From Hyphomicrobiales bacterium (GTDB taxonomy: Bacteria > Pseudomonadota > Alphaproteobacteria > Rhizobiales > Rhizobiaceae): a stretch of DNA of 64,000 nt. Positions 9,201-20,286 of the stretch are shown here, piece after piece. The stretch covers positions 232,322 through 296,321 of the forward strand of contig UCLB01000018.1 of the NCBI GenBank assembly GCA_900473205.1, written 5' to 3'. Below the pieces are notes generated by a model. It had not been told where the DNA came from. It made no database searches and was given only the letters and a program-made list of their open reading frames with translations. How positions within the stretch are numbered: position 1 is the first letter of the stretch; every line of letters starts with the position of its first letter. A program made the position numbers and the translations under genes.

Positions 9201-9927
9201 AGGTGAAGGAGCCGCTGTAAATAGGCCGTCCTTCGGTCGCGGCTATCGCGCCATCCAGATCGATTTCCACCGGATGTTCATCCGGCAACATGCGCAGCCT
9301 AAGTCCCATACGCCCAGCATTGGCGTCCGGCTCGCCGCTGGAAAGCGAAAACGAACCAGCATGGCCATCCACCGCGGCGCGGCCATCCGCCCGCCATGGA
9401 CCGGCCAGAGACTTGGCCGACATATCGGCATTCAGCCCGGTTACGGTGCGGTTACGGCCAGACTGCTCATCGATGAATTCGATTTGCCCGCCTTCGATGC
9501 TGACATTTTCCAGAACGACGGTCTTTGCGGGAATGACGGCGCGGCTGCCGCGCGTCCAGTCCAGCGTGCCATCTTTCAAGAGGCGAATGCGCGCCTTCGG
9601 CTCTTCGATCCGCATGTCGAAAATGCGCGCTTCTCCGGAGAGGAAAGGCGCAAGCTCGGCATCCATGGAGAAGCGGGCGACCTGAATTTGCGGCGAACCA
9701 TCGGAATCCATGCCAGCGCGCACATCATGCAGCGTGACCGAAGGGAATGGCAGAAGTCGCGCTTCGACGCGACCATGCACCACCACCTTTTTGCCCAGAA
9801 TGCGGCTTGCCTGATCTTCGAAGTTACGACGGAAATCCGTCCAGTCGATGAAATAGGGGATGAGCAGCGCCGCAAACAGCGCCACGACCAAAAGTCCGCC
9901 CAGAAAAACCAATATGCGTCCGAGCAC
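6226..9927 (-). CDS. AsmA-family protein with charged C-terminal tail
   Basis: A very large 1233-residue protein with one N-terminal membrane anchor (about residues 4-26, ending before DWTDFRRNFEDQASRILGKK) and a long beta-rich periplasmic body. The AsmA N-terminal motif (VHGRVEARLLPFPSVTLHDV, residues 50-69) and a late AsmA_2-type region are visible. Members of this family form bridge-like periplasmic proteins linked to outer-membrane lipid homeostasis. The last 110 residues are unusual: a helical stretch dense in Glu, Arg, Ala and Gln (RRREVALYR-like, then EEARKQEEERLRVMAQERLE), ending in a Pro-rich segment. It is transcribed alone, with 85 bp to the upstream dehydrogenase gene. Confidence 0.88.
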   Translation of the reverse strand: MLGRILVFLGGLLVVALFAALLIPYFIDWTDFRRNFEDQASRILGKKVVVHGRVEARLLPFPSVTLHDVRAGMDSDGSPQIQVARFSMDAELAPFLSGEARIFDMRIEEPKARIRLLKDGTLDWTRGSRAVIPAKTVVLENVSIEGGQIEFIDEQSGRNRTVTGLNADMSAKSLAGPWRADGRAAVDGHAGSFSLSSGEPDANAGRMGLRLRMLPDEHPVEIDLDGAIAATEGRPIYSGSFTFNFRQDDKQKQQQQNAQSGFSAPRTRGSFELTNGRVRVPSYRMELGGVENPYIITGEATLDTGTSPEFLLTADGQQIDFNRFAPAPVQTGKTSRVPTVPVRQRIEAFASLIARIPVPQVPGKASIRLPALVSDDTTIRDIRLDVRPNGAGWQVENAVAVLPGRTQLEAKGSLTLTGGPAFNGDLLVASNQPSGLANWLSGTVDPAIRQLNAAGFSSTVSLTTQAQRFENLELAIGQASLHGRLARQAEAKGASIDIDLSGDEIDLDALRALGGLVLGDQVGSSVLDHRITAKFKADRFNMAGVTANRVETAFNMANGVLSLDTMTAGDIAGAEVRAKGQLKGSVTDFAGKGTVNLHAVDMQPVFDLLRQKLPQHPLLDRLVRSAAWYANSDIAVDLSVDKNNGGANAAVSGTINGSRVSAVAKLPDVLSDTDDTALTLEAVLKNQSTAILFGQAGLDPLPFDADGEGLLSVKLNGTLGSPVQTDFRFSTERTHFSANGSFALRAENFAQGNADIALESADIEPYLIMNAVGLPQLGGGMSTKATGKLAVDKDKATFSNLSGQAGGNAFSGNLSIQKAAPYKVTGDLSVNNVDLAWLGDTMYGPVIDPESGALSAKPVSMPAFPKLDASLTVKTANFDTGAFGTVTGLSFALNHANGTLALENITGDWMGGKVSGRLSMATGDGAGIFRTKIAVSGANPESVMWKSGDTPVASGRFAMDLTAEATGKSVAELLSSAGGSGEIRTGGLVLRGLNQAAFQPWLQAANDLQGNIDAAKVRPLVDAQLWKGEIPLGEVAMPFTLSDGNLRMQNIAASTPQLAFDGDLTLDLADETLTGGIDLLYNAGTEELAGAEPSIHLNYTGPLAQPALTTDVSGLTGYLSLRAFERERRRVEALQASIMEKQRLRREVALYRFAATERQAAAERQKAAEEARKQEEERLRVMAQERLEAETASQERLKRQQEAQPKPQPPPVFTVPPTGDAFREAPQPNTATP

Positions 9928-10012
9928 GACCCGACGTCTCCCTTAACCGACGATGAAAATTATCTTTTTTTCCTGCCAGAGCAAGCATCATTTCGGCTTT
10001 TACAATCGCTGC

Positions 10013-11431
10013 TCATGCAGGATCGATGCGAAACAGCTTGCCTGGATTGAAGATTTTATCGGGATCAAGTGACCGCTTGATGGCAATCATCACATCCAGA
10101 GCATTTCCAACCTCTTCCGCGAGAAAGCTCATCTTGCCCTGCCCTATCCCATGTTCGCCCGTGCATGTGCCATCCATGGCGATTGCCCGCCGGTTAAGAC
10201 GTGCGACGAAAGCTTCGGTATTGGCCACGCTCTTAGCATCCTTACCATCGAACAGGACAAGCACGTGGAAGTTCCCGTCACCGGCATGCCCAACGATGGG
10301 TGCCAGCATCTTGTTATCGAGAATATCCTGCTGTGTCTCCGTCACGCATTCCGCAAAGCGCGAAATCGGCACGCAGACATCGGTGGAGAGAACATCGAGA
10401 TCAGGCGCAAGTGCCTTGGATGCCCAGTAGGCATCGTGCCGCGCCTTCCACAGCTTGGCCCGCTCCTGCGCATCGCTTGTCCAGCGAAATTCGCTGCCGC
10501 CGCATTCCGCAACGATTTCGGAAAACTGCTGTGATTGCAGCGCTGTGGTTTCTTCCGTGCCGTGGAATTCCAGAAACAGCGTCGGCTTCTCTTCGTAGGA
10601 AAGACCGGAATAGGCATTGCACGCCCGCATCTGCACTTCGTCCAGAAGCTCGATACGCGCAACGGGAACGCCCATCTGCACGGTCATGATAACGGCGTCG
10701 CAGGCCTGTTTAACTGTATCAAAGGTGCAGATGCCGCCTGCAATCTTCTCGGGAATTCCCTGCAAACGCAGCGTGATGGAGGTGATGACACCGAGCGTGC
10801 CTTCCGCCCCGACATAAAGCCGCGTCAGGTCATAACCAGCGGAGGATTTGCGCGCGCGGCGCCCAGTGCTGATTTCTTCGCCAGCAGCAGTGACCACGGT
10901 CAGCGCCAGAACATTGTCCTTCATCGTACCATAGCGAACGGCATTGGTGCCGGACGCGCGGGTGGACGCCATTCCGCCGATGGAAGCATTGGCACCGGGA
11001 TCGATGGGGAAAAACAGACCGGTGTCGCGCAGGTAAGTGTTAAGCTGCTCGCGCGTAACGCCCGGCTCGACGGTTACGTCCAGATCTTCAGCGTTGACGG
11101 CGATGATGCGGTTCATGCGGGTGAAATCAATCGAGATGCCGCCTGTGGGCGCATTGACCTGCCCCTCCAGCGAAGAGCCAACGCCGAAGGGAATGACGGG
11201 AACCTTGTGCTGCGCGCAGGCGGTGACCACGGCTTTGACGTCATCCGAATTCTCAGCAAACACGACGCCATCGGGCAATTGCGTAGTGAGATAGGTCGTT
11301 GTGTGCGCGTGCTGCTCGCGGAAGGACTGGCCGGTCTGGAGCTTGTCGCCCAGCTGCTGTTTCAGAACGTCCAGAACGGCAGCGATGCCCGCTTCGTTTC
11401 TCGTTCCAGCCACCACATCCTTCAACGCCAT
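10013..11431 (-). CDS. FAD-binding oxidoreductase, D-lactate/glycolate dehydrogenase type
   Basis: A 472-residue protein of the GlcD/DLD family. The PCMH-type FAD domain has VIPFGVGSSLEGQV and GANASIGGMASTRASGTNAV with GTLGVIT near residue 215, followed by the FAD-linked oxidase C-terminal domain ending with CTGEHGIGQGK (residues about 430-440). Members oxidise D-2-hydroxyacids such as D-lactate or glycolate and pass electrons to quinone or cytochrome c. The ATG at 11431 follows GAAGAAA; a GTG four codons upstream (11443) has no ribosome binding site. Confidence 0.88.
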   Translation of the reverse strand: MALKDVVAGTRNEAGIAAVLDVLKQQLGDKLQTGQSFREQHAHTTTYLTTQLPDGVVFAENSDDVKAVVTACAQHKVPVIPFGVGSSLEGQVNAPTGGISIDFTRMNRIIAVNAEDLDVTVEPGVTREQLNTYLRDTGLFFPIDPGANASIGGMASTRASGTNAVRYGTMKDNVLALTVVTAAGEEISTGRRARKSSAGYDLTRLYVGAEGTLGVITSITLRLQGIPEKIAGGICTFDTVKQACDAVIMTVQMGVPVARIELLDEVQMRACNAYSGLSYEEKPTLFLEFHGTEETTALQSQQFSEIVAECGGSEFRWTSDAQERAKLWKARHDAYWASKALAPDLDVLSTDVCVPISRFAECVTETQQDILDNKMLAPIVGHAGDGNFHVLVLFDGKDAKSVANTEAFVARLNRRAIAMDGTCTGEHGIGQGKMSFLAEEVGNALDVMIAIKRSLDPDKIFNPGKLFRIDPA

Positions 11432-11551
11432 GATTTTCTTCACTGCAATGCAAAACCGGACTCACCCTAGAAGGTAAGCCCGGTTGGTATGTGACACGAC
11501 ATTGTGTTTGTCCAGCACTGCCATTTCCAGAATGGCGCGCGGCTTAGCAAG

Positions 11552-14500
11552 TCATTCCGCCGCAAGCAGCGGTTTGTCTTCCTCGATAGCGCGGCGGCGA
11601 ATCGCCGTTTCCAGTTCGCGGTGCAGACGGACTTCCGCATCCGCCTGCGGCTTGGCAAAGCGCGCGATCAGCAGATAGGAGACGGGGGTAATGTAAAGAG
11701 TAATCAGTGTCGCAAAGCCAAGCCCGCCGACGATAACCCAGCCGAGCGCAATACGTGCTTCCGCACCCGCACCCTGCGCCAGCACCAGCGGCACACCGCC
11801 CAGAATGGTGGCGATCATGGTCATCATGACAGGGCGCAGGCGAATGCTGCACGCCTTTTCGATGGCCTCGCGCACCGTGGCACCCTGATCACGCAGATGG
11901 TTGGCGAATTCCACGATCAGAATACCGTTCTTCGCCATAACGCCGACCAGAAGCACAAGGCCGATCTGGCTGTAGACATTGAGGCTAGAGCCCGTGACGA
12001 GCAAAGCAATGACCGCACAGGCGAGACCCAGCGGCACCGTCGACATGATGATGACGGAACTCAGCACGCTTTCGAACTGCGCTGCCAGCACGAGGAAGAT
12101 GATGGCGATAGCAAAGCCGAAGGTCAGCAGCATACCGCTGGAGTTTTCCTGCAACGTCGCTGCTTCACCGAGCGGCAGAAGACGCGCGCCCGACGGCATG
12201 ATGGAACCCGCCAGTTCATTGACCTTGGCCACAGCATCGCCCAGCGACACACCTTCCTTGAGGTTGGCGGTAAACCCGACCGAAGGCAGCTGCTGCTCGC
12301 GATTGAGCTGCGGCGAAACGGCGGTTTCCTTCAAGGATGCGATGACCGACATCGGCACCATCCGCCCGTCCTTGGCCTTCAGGAAGATGTTTTCAAGATC
12401 GGTCGGGTCGTTGATGGGACGCGTGGACGAGAGAAGCCGCACGGGAATGGCATCGCCATCCACGAAGACGTCCACGATCGAGCGGCCTTCAAGCAGCGAC
12501 TGCATGGCATTGGAGAGGCCGGTGATATCGATGCCAAGATCGGACGCCCGTTCGCGGTCGATCGATACCGACAACTGCGCCTGGTTCGGCTCATTGTCGA
12601 AACGCGGCGTATCGAACAGGCCGCTCTCTTCCATGGCAAGCAGAAGCTTCTGCGTGGATTCCGTCAGCGCCTGATAGTTGGTGCCGATCATCGCCATGCT
12701 GAGACCGTTGCCGGCACCGCGAATACGAAGGCTGTTGGGCTGGGATGCCGTTGCGCGCAGGCCCGGCACCGTTTGCGCGGCAGCATTGATGTCCTGCGCG
12801 ATCTGGTTCTGGGTGCGCTCACGGTCGGCCCAAGGGGCCAGCGTGATAACCACGAAGCCGGTATTGGAAGAACCGTTCATTCCTGTGATGGAATAAATAT
12901 TCTGGATCTCGCCGCTGTCGCGCAGCGGCTGCAGATTCTCTTCGATGCGCTGCAACTGGTCGCGCGTATATTCAAGGCTTACGCCCTGCGGCGCAGTCAC
13001 CCGCATCATGACAGAGGAGCGGTCTTCGCGCGGTGTCAGTTCATTCTGCACCATGCCGAAGGCAATCCACGACACGCCAGCAAAGGCGGCAGCGACGATG
13101 ACGACGAGCAGCGGGTTGTTGAGGCAGGCAGACAGCGTGCTTTTATAGGTGGAAGCAAACAGGTTGCCGAACCATGCTAGCGGACCGGTCTGCTCCTGAA
13201 CGCCATTTTTCAGCATGCGTGATGCCAGCATGGGGCAGAGCGTGAGCGCCACCACCGAGGACAGGCCAACCGCAAAAGCCAGCACGAAGCCGAATTCCCG
13301 GAACAAGCCACCCAACTGGCCAGGCAGGAAGGACAGTGGAATGAAGACGGCAGCAAGCGTTGCCGTCGTCGCGATAACCGCAAAGAAAACCTCCTGCGTG
13401 CCGAGAACGGCAGCGGCGCGCGGGCCCATGCCTTCAGCCCGGCGGCGCACGATATTTTCCAGCACCACGATGGCGTCATCCACCACGAGACCCGTGGCTA
13501 GGACGATGGCGAGCAGTGTGAGAATATTGATCGAGAAACCGACCATGTAGATCGCGACAATCGTACCGATCAGCGCAACCGGCATGGTGATGGCCGGGAT
13601 GAGCGTGGCCCGCCAGTCGCGGAAGAAGAGATAAAGCACCACGACAACGATGAGCGCAGATAAACCAAGCGCAAGCTGCACCTCGTGCAACGCGCCTTCG
13701 ATGAAGACAGCGTCATCACTGGTGATAACGATGCGGGTGTTTTCAGGCAGGTTCGGCACCATGGCCGCAACGGCTGCCTTCACGCCCGTCGAAATATTGA
13801 GCGTATTGGATTGTGCCTGACGGATGACGCCGAGGCCCACGCCCTGCACGCCGTTGGAGCGCAGCGATGTGGTTTCATCATCCGCACCTAGCATGACGCT
13901 GGCGACATCGCGAAGACGGACGCGGTCCTTGACGATGAGATTTTCGAACTCGGCTGGTGTCGTCAGGCTGGCGGTGGCGCGCACGACGATATCCTGCGTC
14001 GAGCTTTTAAGAGAACCCGCCGGAACGTCGAGCGCTGCGGTACCCAGCGCATTCGATACATCCGTCACCGTCAGACCACGGCTGGCCAGCGCGCCCTGAT
14101 CGAGGTCGATGCGGAAAACCTTTTCCTGATCGCCATAAAGCTCAACGTCAGCAACGCCATCAACGGCAGCCAGACGGTCGATCACCTCGTCATCGACCAG
14201 TTTCGTTAGGTCTTCCATGCTGAGGCTGGTGGAGGTGACGGCCAGACGCATGATTGGCTGGCTGTCGGAATCCGCCTTGATGATCTGCGGCTCGTCAGCA
14301 TCGTCAGGCAACTGGTTGGTGATGCGGCCAATGGCATCGCGCACATCGTTGGAGGCGACGGCGATATCGACCTTGTCGTTGAATTCCATTGTCACTCGGC
14401 TGGTGCCGAACTGCGATGCGGAGGAAATGGACTTCACGCCACTGACACGCGCAACAGCGCCTTCAATGGTCTGCGTCACTTCCTGGTCGATGGTCTGCGG

Positions 14501-14704
14501 TGAAGCACCGTCATAGGTCGTGCGCACCGTGATGACGGGGCGGTCCACATCCGGCAATTCACGCACATCGACGCCAACCAGTGCGGCCAGACCGGCCACC
14601 ACCAGAAGCGTGTTGATGACGGCGGCGAGAATGGGACGACGGACGAAAAGGGCCGTGAAGGCGAGCTTTGAATCGGTTCCGCTCGGCGGCGTCTGCGCTG
14701 TCAT
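11552..14704 (-). CDS. RND multidrug efflux permease (AcrB/MexF-like)
   Basis: A 1050-residue inner-membrane pump with the HAE1 layout: a first membrane helix near residues 25-45, a large periplasmic loop starting DVRELPDVDRPVITVRTTYD, the transmembrane block with LVVDDAIVVLENIVRR (the Asp-Asp proton relay), and a duplicated second half with the matching loop and helices. It exports drugs or other amphiphiles using the proton gradient. Its start overlaps the stop of the adaptor gene by 4 bp. No outer-membrane factor gene lies next to it, so it presumably uses a TolC-like channel encoded elsewhere. Confidence 0.95.
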   Translation of the reverse strand: MTAQTPPSGTDSKLAFTALFVRRPILAAVINTLLVVAGLAALVGVDVRELPDVDRPVITVRTTYDGASPQTIDQEVTQTIEGAVARVSGVKSISSASQFGTSRVTMEFNDKVDIAVASNDVRDAIGRITNQLPDDADEPQIIKADSDSQPIMRLAVTSTSLSMEDLTKLVDDEVIDRLAAVDGVADVELYGDQEKVFRIDLDQGALASRGLTVTDVSNALGTAALDVPAGSLKSSTQDIVVRATASLTTPAEFENLIVKDRVRLRDVASVMLGADDETTSLRSNGVQGVGLGVIRQAQSNTLNISTGVKAAVAAMVPNLPENTRIVITSDDAVFIEGALHEVQLALGLSALIVVVVLYLFFRDWRATLIPAITMPVALIGTIVAIYMVGFSINILTLLAIVLATGLVVDDAIVVLENIVRRRAEGMGPRAAAVLGTQEVFFAVIATTATLAAVFIPLSFLPGQLGGLFREFGFVLAFAVGLSSVVALTLCPMLASRMLKNGVQEQTGPLAWFGNLFASTYKSTLSACLNNPLLVVIVAAAFAGVSWIAFGMVQNELTPREDRSSVMMRVTAPQGVSLEYTRDQLQRIEENLQPLRDSGEIQNIYSITGMNGSSNTGFVVITLAPWADRERTQNQIAQDINAAAQTVPGLRATASQPNSLRIRGAGNGLSMAMIGTNYQALTESTQKLLLAMEESGLFDTPRFDNEPNQAQLSVSIDRERASDLGIDITGLSNAMQSLLEGRSIVDVFVDGDAIPVRLLSSTRPINDPTDLENIFLKAKDGRMVPMSVIASLKETAVSPQLNREQQLPSVGFTANLKEGVSLGDAVAKVNELAGSIMPSGARLLPLGEAATLQENSSGMLLTFGFAIAIIFLVLAAQFESVLSSVIIMSTVPLGLACAVIALLVTGSSLNVYSQIGLVLLVGVMAKNGILIVEFANHLRDQGATVREAIEKACSIRLRPVMMTMIATILGGVPLVLAQGAGAEARIALGWVIVGGLGFATLITLYITPVSYLLIARFAKPQADAEVRLHRELETAIRRRAIEEDKPLLAAE

Positions 14705-15855
14705 CGGCTGGCGACCTCCGGTGCTTTCTTCTGACCCGCGACGCGAACCGCGCCACCCTCACGCACGCGCTGCAAACCTTCGATGACAATGGTGTCATCC
14801 TGCGCAAGCTCGGCTTTCAGCAGCACGGAGTCCGGGTTGCGCTGCACGACCTGAACGCGGACCTTGTGCGTCTTGTCATCCTTCACGCGCCAGACGTAGG
14901 AGCCTTCGGCATCCCACTGCACGGCCAGCGGATCGACAGACGGGAAATTTTCGCCGGTAAAGCCCATCGTCACGGCGAAGGACATACCCGCACGCAGCTC
15001 ATCATCAGCATTGTCGAATACGGCGCGGACACGAACGGTACGGCTGGCTTCGTCAACGCGGTTATCGACAGCCTCGACTTTGCCCTTGAAGGTTTCGCCG
15101 GGACGCGAGATCGATGTCGCCTCCACTGGCATACCGAGCTTTATGGCCGTGGTGAAACGTTCTGGAGCCCAGAAGTTGACCAGGATTTTCGAGCGGTCAT
15201 CAATGCTGACGATGCTGGTCTGCGTCGTTGCGTTGTCACCGATATTGATCGCGACGATACCGGCGATGCCATCAATCGGCGCCACGATGTTACGGCGCTT
15301 GAAATTCAGTTCCGCCGTGCTGAGCGCCAGCTTTGCGGCCTCTTCAGCAATCTGCGCATCCAGCACATCCAGCCGCGCCACGGAGCGCAGGTTGCGATAG
15401 GAAGTCGATTTCTCGACGGCACTTTTCAAGGAGACCTGCGCCTTTTCGCGCTCGATGATCTGCTCGTCATCATCCAGCCGCGCCAGCACATCGCCCTTTT
15501 TCACGCTCTGGCCGGAGGAAACGAGGATTTCGGAAATCAGGCCGGATGCCTGCGGCGTGACCACCACGGACTGGATGGCTTCACCATTGCCGATGGCGTT
15601 CATGCGGTCGTTGACTGTGCCGGTTTTGACGGGAGCGAGTGCAACCAGCGTGGCGCTGTTGCCTCTGCCACCGCCCTGCCCGCGCCCGGCTCCGCCCGCA
15701 GGGGCAGCACCGGCGGATTGTGCCGCAGGTTGTTCAGCACTGACCAGCCCCGTCTTGGCAAGCAAGCTTCGCCCATCCGGCGAATAAAACGCCCATAGAC
15801 AGGCCCCAGCACCTACGACAGCAAGACTGACACCAACCTGCTTCCAAACCCGCAT
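14701..15855 (-). CDS. RND efflux periplasmic adaptor (HlyD/MFP family)
   Basis: A 384-residue membrane fusion protein. It has an N-terminal anchor (VGVSLAVVGAGACLWAFY), a Gly/Gln/Arg-rich stretch (GGAGRGQGGGRGN), the biotinyl-lipoyl-like domain (SGLISEILVSSGQSVKKGDV), a helical hairpin and beta-barrel domains. It links the RND pump to an outer-membrane channel. The ATG at 15855 has GGAG six bases upstream; the frame stays open for 35 codons further upstream but without family sequence. It is the first gene of the pump operon and is divergent from the AhpD-like gene, so regulation may lie in the shared 250 bp gap. Confidence 0.92.
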   Translation of the reverse strand: MRVWKQVGVSLAVVGAGACLWAFYSPDGRSLLAKTGLVSAEQPAAQSAGAAPAGGAGRGQGGGRGNSATLVALAPVKTGTVNDRMNAIGNGEAIQSVVVTPQASGLISEILVSSGQSVKKGDVLARLDDDEQIIEREKAQVSLKSAVEKSTSYRNLRSVARLDVLDAQIAEEAAKLALSTAELNFKRRNIVAPIDGIAGIVAINIGDNATTQTSIVSIDDRSKILVNFWAPERFTTAIKLGMPVEATSISRPGETFKGKVEAVDNRVDEASRTVRVRAVFDNADDELRAGMSFAVTMGFTGENFPSVDPLAVQWDAEGSYVWRVKDDKTHKVRVQVVQRNPDSVLLKAELAQDDTIVIEGLQRVREGGAVRVAGQKKAPEVASR

Positions 15856-16105
15856 ACACTTCTCCGAATTGATACCCGTAACCGCTGCATTACATGACTT
15901 GCGGCCGCTTCTAGATTGCGCGGCAGTATGTTTGCTGGCCCAAAACAACGCAACGCACAAATCCGTTTCTTACATAATTGTAATTTGCGACGTTTTTCTA
16001 AAAGTGCAGCCGATGCATCGCTATAATAATAATATAGCCTGTAGTTGGTTGCCAGCGCGACACAAAGTTTCGGTGGCCCGATCAAACCTTGGAGGAGGAG
16101 CCAAG

Positions 16106-16519
16106 ATGAGCACCGTTTCAAAAGCACAGAACCCGGAAGCCGATCCGCGCGTCAAAGCTGTGTTCGACGATATCCGCACCACGCGAAAATCCGATTTCAT
16201 CAACAATATGTGGCTCTACCTCGCCTTCGATCCCGACCTTCTGGAAAAGACCTGGGCGGAGGTCAAAGCCGTGATGGCCACGCCTTCGGCGCTTGACCCG
16301 GTGGTGAAGGAAATGCTGTATATCGCCGTCTCCGTCACCAATGGCTGCTCATACTGCGCCCATTCCCATACGGCTGCGGCAAAGGCAAAGGGCATGACGA
16401 AGGAAGAACATGCGGACCTCATGCGCGTCATCGCGCTTGCGGGCAAGACCAACCAACTCGCCACCGCACTACAACTTCCCGTCGATACCGCTTTCGATGC
16501 GGACACCAAGCCATCCTAA
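16106..16519 (+). CDS. Carboxymuconolactone decarboxylase / AhpD-like protein
   Basis: A 137-residue all-helical protein. The AhpD-like redox motif is visible as Cys81-Ser-Tyr-Cys84 followed by His88 (NGCSYCAHSHTAAAK). Proteins with this motif act as alkylhydroperoxidases or related thiol-dependent enzymes; the true substrate is unknown. The ATG at 16106 has an excellent GGAGGAGGAG ribosome binding site at 16091-16100. The next gene, uvrD, begins 95 bp downstream on the same strand. Confidence 0.88.
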   Translation: MSTVSKAQNPEADPRVKAVFDDIRTTRKSDFINNMWLYLAFDPDLLEKTWAEVKAVMATPSALDPVVKEMLYIAVSVTNGCSYCAHSHTAAAKAKGMTKEEHADLMRVIALAGKTNQLATALQLPVDTAFDADTKPS

Positions 16520-16614
16520 AAAACGCCTTGGAATAGGCATTTTGACGGTTGATAGTGGAATAAAAGCAGAACACGGTTCTGGCCTTTCCGCCCCGAATCA
16601 CTACATTGGGCCGC

Positions 16615-19083
<2,469 letters not shown>

Positions 19084-19093
19084 TCTGATTTAA

Positions 19094-19936
19094 TCAGGGA
19101 AGCCCGAGCTTGTTCAGGAAACGATCGACATTTCCGGTGTAGCCATTGTCCAGGCCTAGTTCTGCATTAATGGGCGCATGCCGCAAAGCGACAGGCAATA
19201 CTTCCACCGCGTTACCGGCCTTTGTCGCGAAAGCATCTGCCTGATTGCAAGAAATGCGACGCAGAGAGGAGCATACGAGCAGCATCGGTGGCACGGTGCC
19301 GTTTAAACGAAAGAACGGAGATGCCTGCCTCCAGAAGTCAGGATCGCTCCCGAAAGCCTTCTCGTACAGCGCCGGTCGGCGGTTTTTCATGATGCGCGAG
19401 ACATTATAGGCGCCGCTATCAAGGGCGATCGTTGCAAGCCAGGGCTTTGCGCCTTGCCGAGTGACGATGGAAGGGTCTGCCGACATCAAAGCGGCAAGAT
19501 GCGCACCGGACGAATGTCCCATCAGAACGATCTTCTGGCTGTTGCCTCCCCATGTGCCTGCCATTTTCTGCACATAGGCCAATGCCTTACTGACATCGTC
19601 AGCCTGCTCAAGCGGGTTTGCCTCCGGAATAAGACGATAATCAAGCGATACGAAGATGTATCCCTTTGGAACCCAATGTCGAACCTTGTTATCGACGACG
19701 TTTTTGGCAGATTTGGAGCCAGACGCCCATGCGCCGCCATGGATCATAACAATGAGGGGCGCGTTATTCGGCTTTTCCGGAAGATAGACATCCAACCGCT
19801 GCTTCGCATCACTGCCGTAGGAAATGTCTTTTTCTACCGTCATTCCCGAAGCGTCTGCGGAACTGGAATTGTTGAGTGCTACACCGGCGTAGACAGCAAA
19901 AACCATGGAGATCGTTTGAAGCACCTGACGCCACAT
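19094..19936 (-). CDS. Secreted alpha/beta hydrolase of the BD-FAE/esterase-lipase type
   Basis: A 280-residue protein with an N-terminal export signal (about residues 1-30). The oxyanion-hole motif HGGAW is at 66-70, the nucleophile elbow GHSSG at 140-144 (Ser142), and a likely catalytic His is at 253. The acid is not evident: the loop after LLVCSS reads LRRISCNQ, where I would expect an Asp. Either another residue serves or activity is lost. It converges with uvrD, 10 bp apart, and its base use looks less GC-rich than uvrD. Confidence 0.8.
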   Translation of the reverse strand: MWRQVLQTISMVFAVYAGVALNNSSSADASGMTVEKDISYGSDAKQRLDVYLPEKPNNAPLIVMIHGGAWASGSKSAKNVVDNKVRHWVPKGYIFVSLDYRLIPEANPLEQADDVSKALAYVQKMAGTWGGNSQKIVLMGHSSGAHLAALMSADPSIVTRQGAKPWLATIALDSGAYNVSRIMKNRRPALYEKAFGSDPDFWRQASPFFRLNGTVPPMLLVCSSLRRISCNQADAFATKAGNAVEVLPVALRHAPINAELGLDNGYTGNVDRFLNKLGLP

Positions 19937-20024
19937 TTCTCTCTCCTATGGTTTGGTACCGCGCCTCTGTCACATCGAGTTTCTAATCCATTCAGTATGG
20001 CGGCAAATTGCTTTCAGATGCGGA

Positions 20025-20144
20025 TCAAACTTCGCCCGGCGTAAATCCGATCAGGTAAATTGCGGCAATAACAATGGCCAGAATGAAAATTGAGATGACA
20101 AAAAGTGTCATGCGGTTCAGGGGTTTGCGGGTCGTTTTCTTCAT
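20025..20144 (-). CDS. 39-residue single-pass membrane protein
   Basis: A short frame from ATG at 20144 to TGA at 20025. The basic N-terminus (MKKTTRKPLNR) is followed by one hydrophobic helix (MTLFVISIFILAIVIAAIYL) and ends GFTPGEV, a good positive-inside topology. An AGG sits a few bases before the start. I do not recognise it as a named family, and no function can be inferred. It stands between the 19094 hydrolase and the DUF606 pair, in a region otherwise without genes. Confidence 0.6.
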   Translation of the reverse strand: MKKTTRKPLNRMTLFVISIFILAIVIAAIYLIGFTPGEV

Positions 20145-20286
20145 GGCCTGATAACCGCCGAGGCGGTTTTTGGTTCCGATAAAAAGCTCAATCGATGGTG
20201 CCGGTATACCGTTTTTAGCGAATTCCGATTTCGCTTCAAAGACATATCGGCTAAAGCTGAATCACCTTCTCAAGCTCTGGCCTCTC

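Noticed and set aside
8080..10050. 656-codon open frame antisense to the AsmA gene
   Set aside because: Same codon-bias effect; Arg/His-rich, no recognisable motif, no ribosome binding site.
15901..15916. GCGGCCGCTTCTAGAT, a 16-base match to the BioBrick cloning prefix
   Set aside because: No EcoRI site precedes it, no part or scar follows, and the flanks look like normal genomic intergenic DNA. Taken as coincidence, though contamination or engineering could be checked in raw reads.
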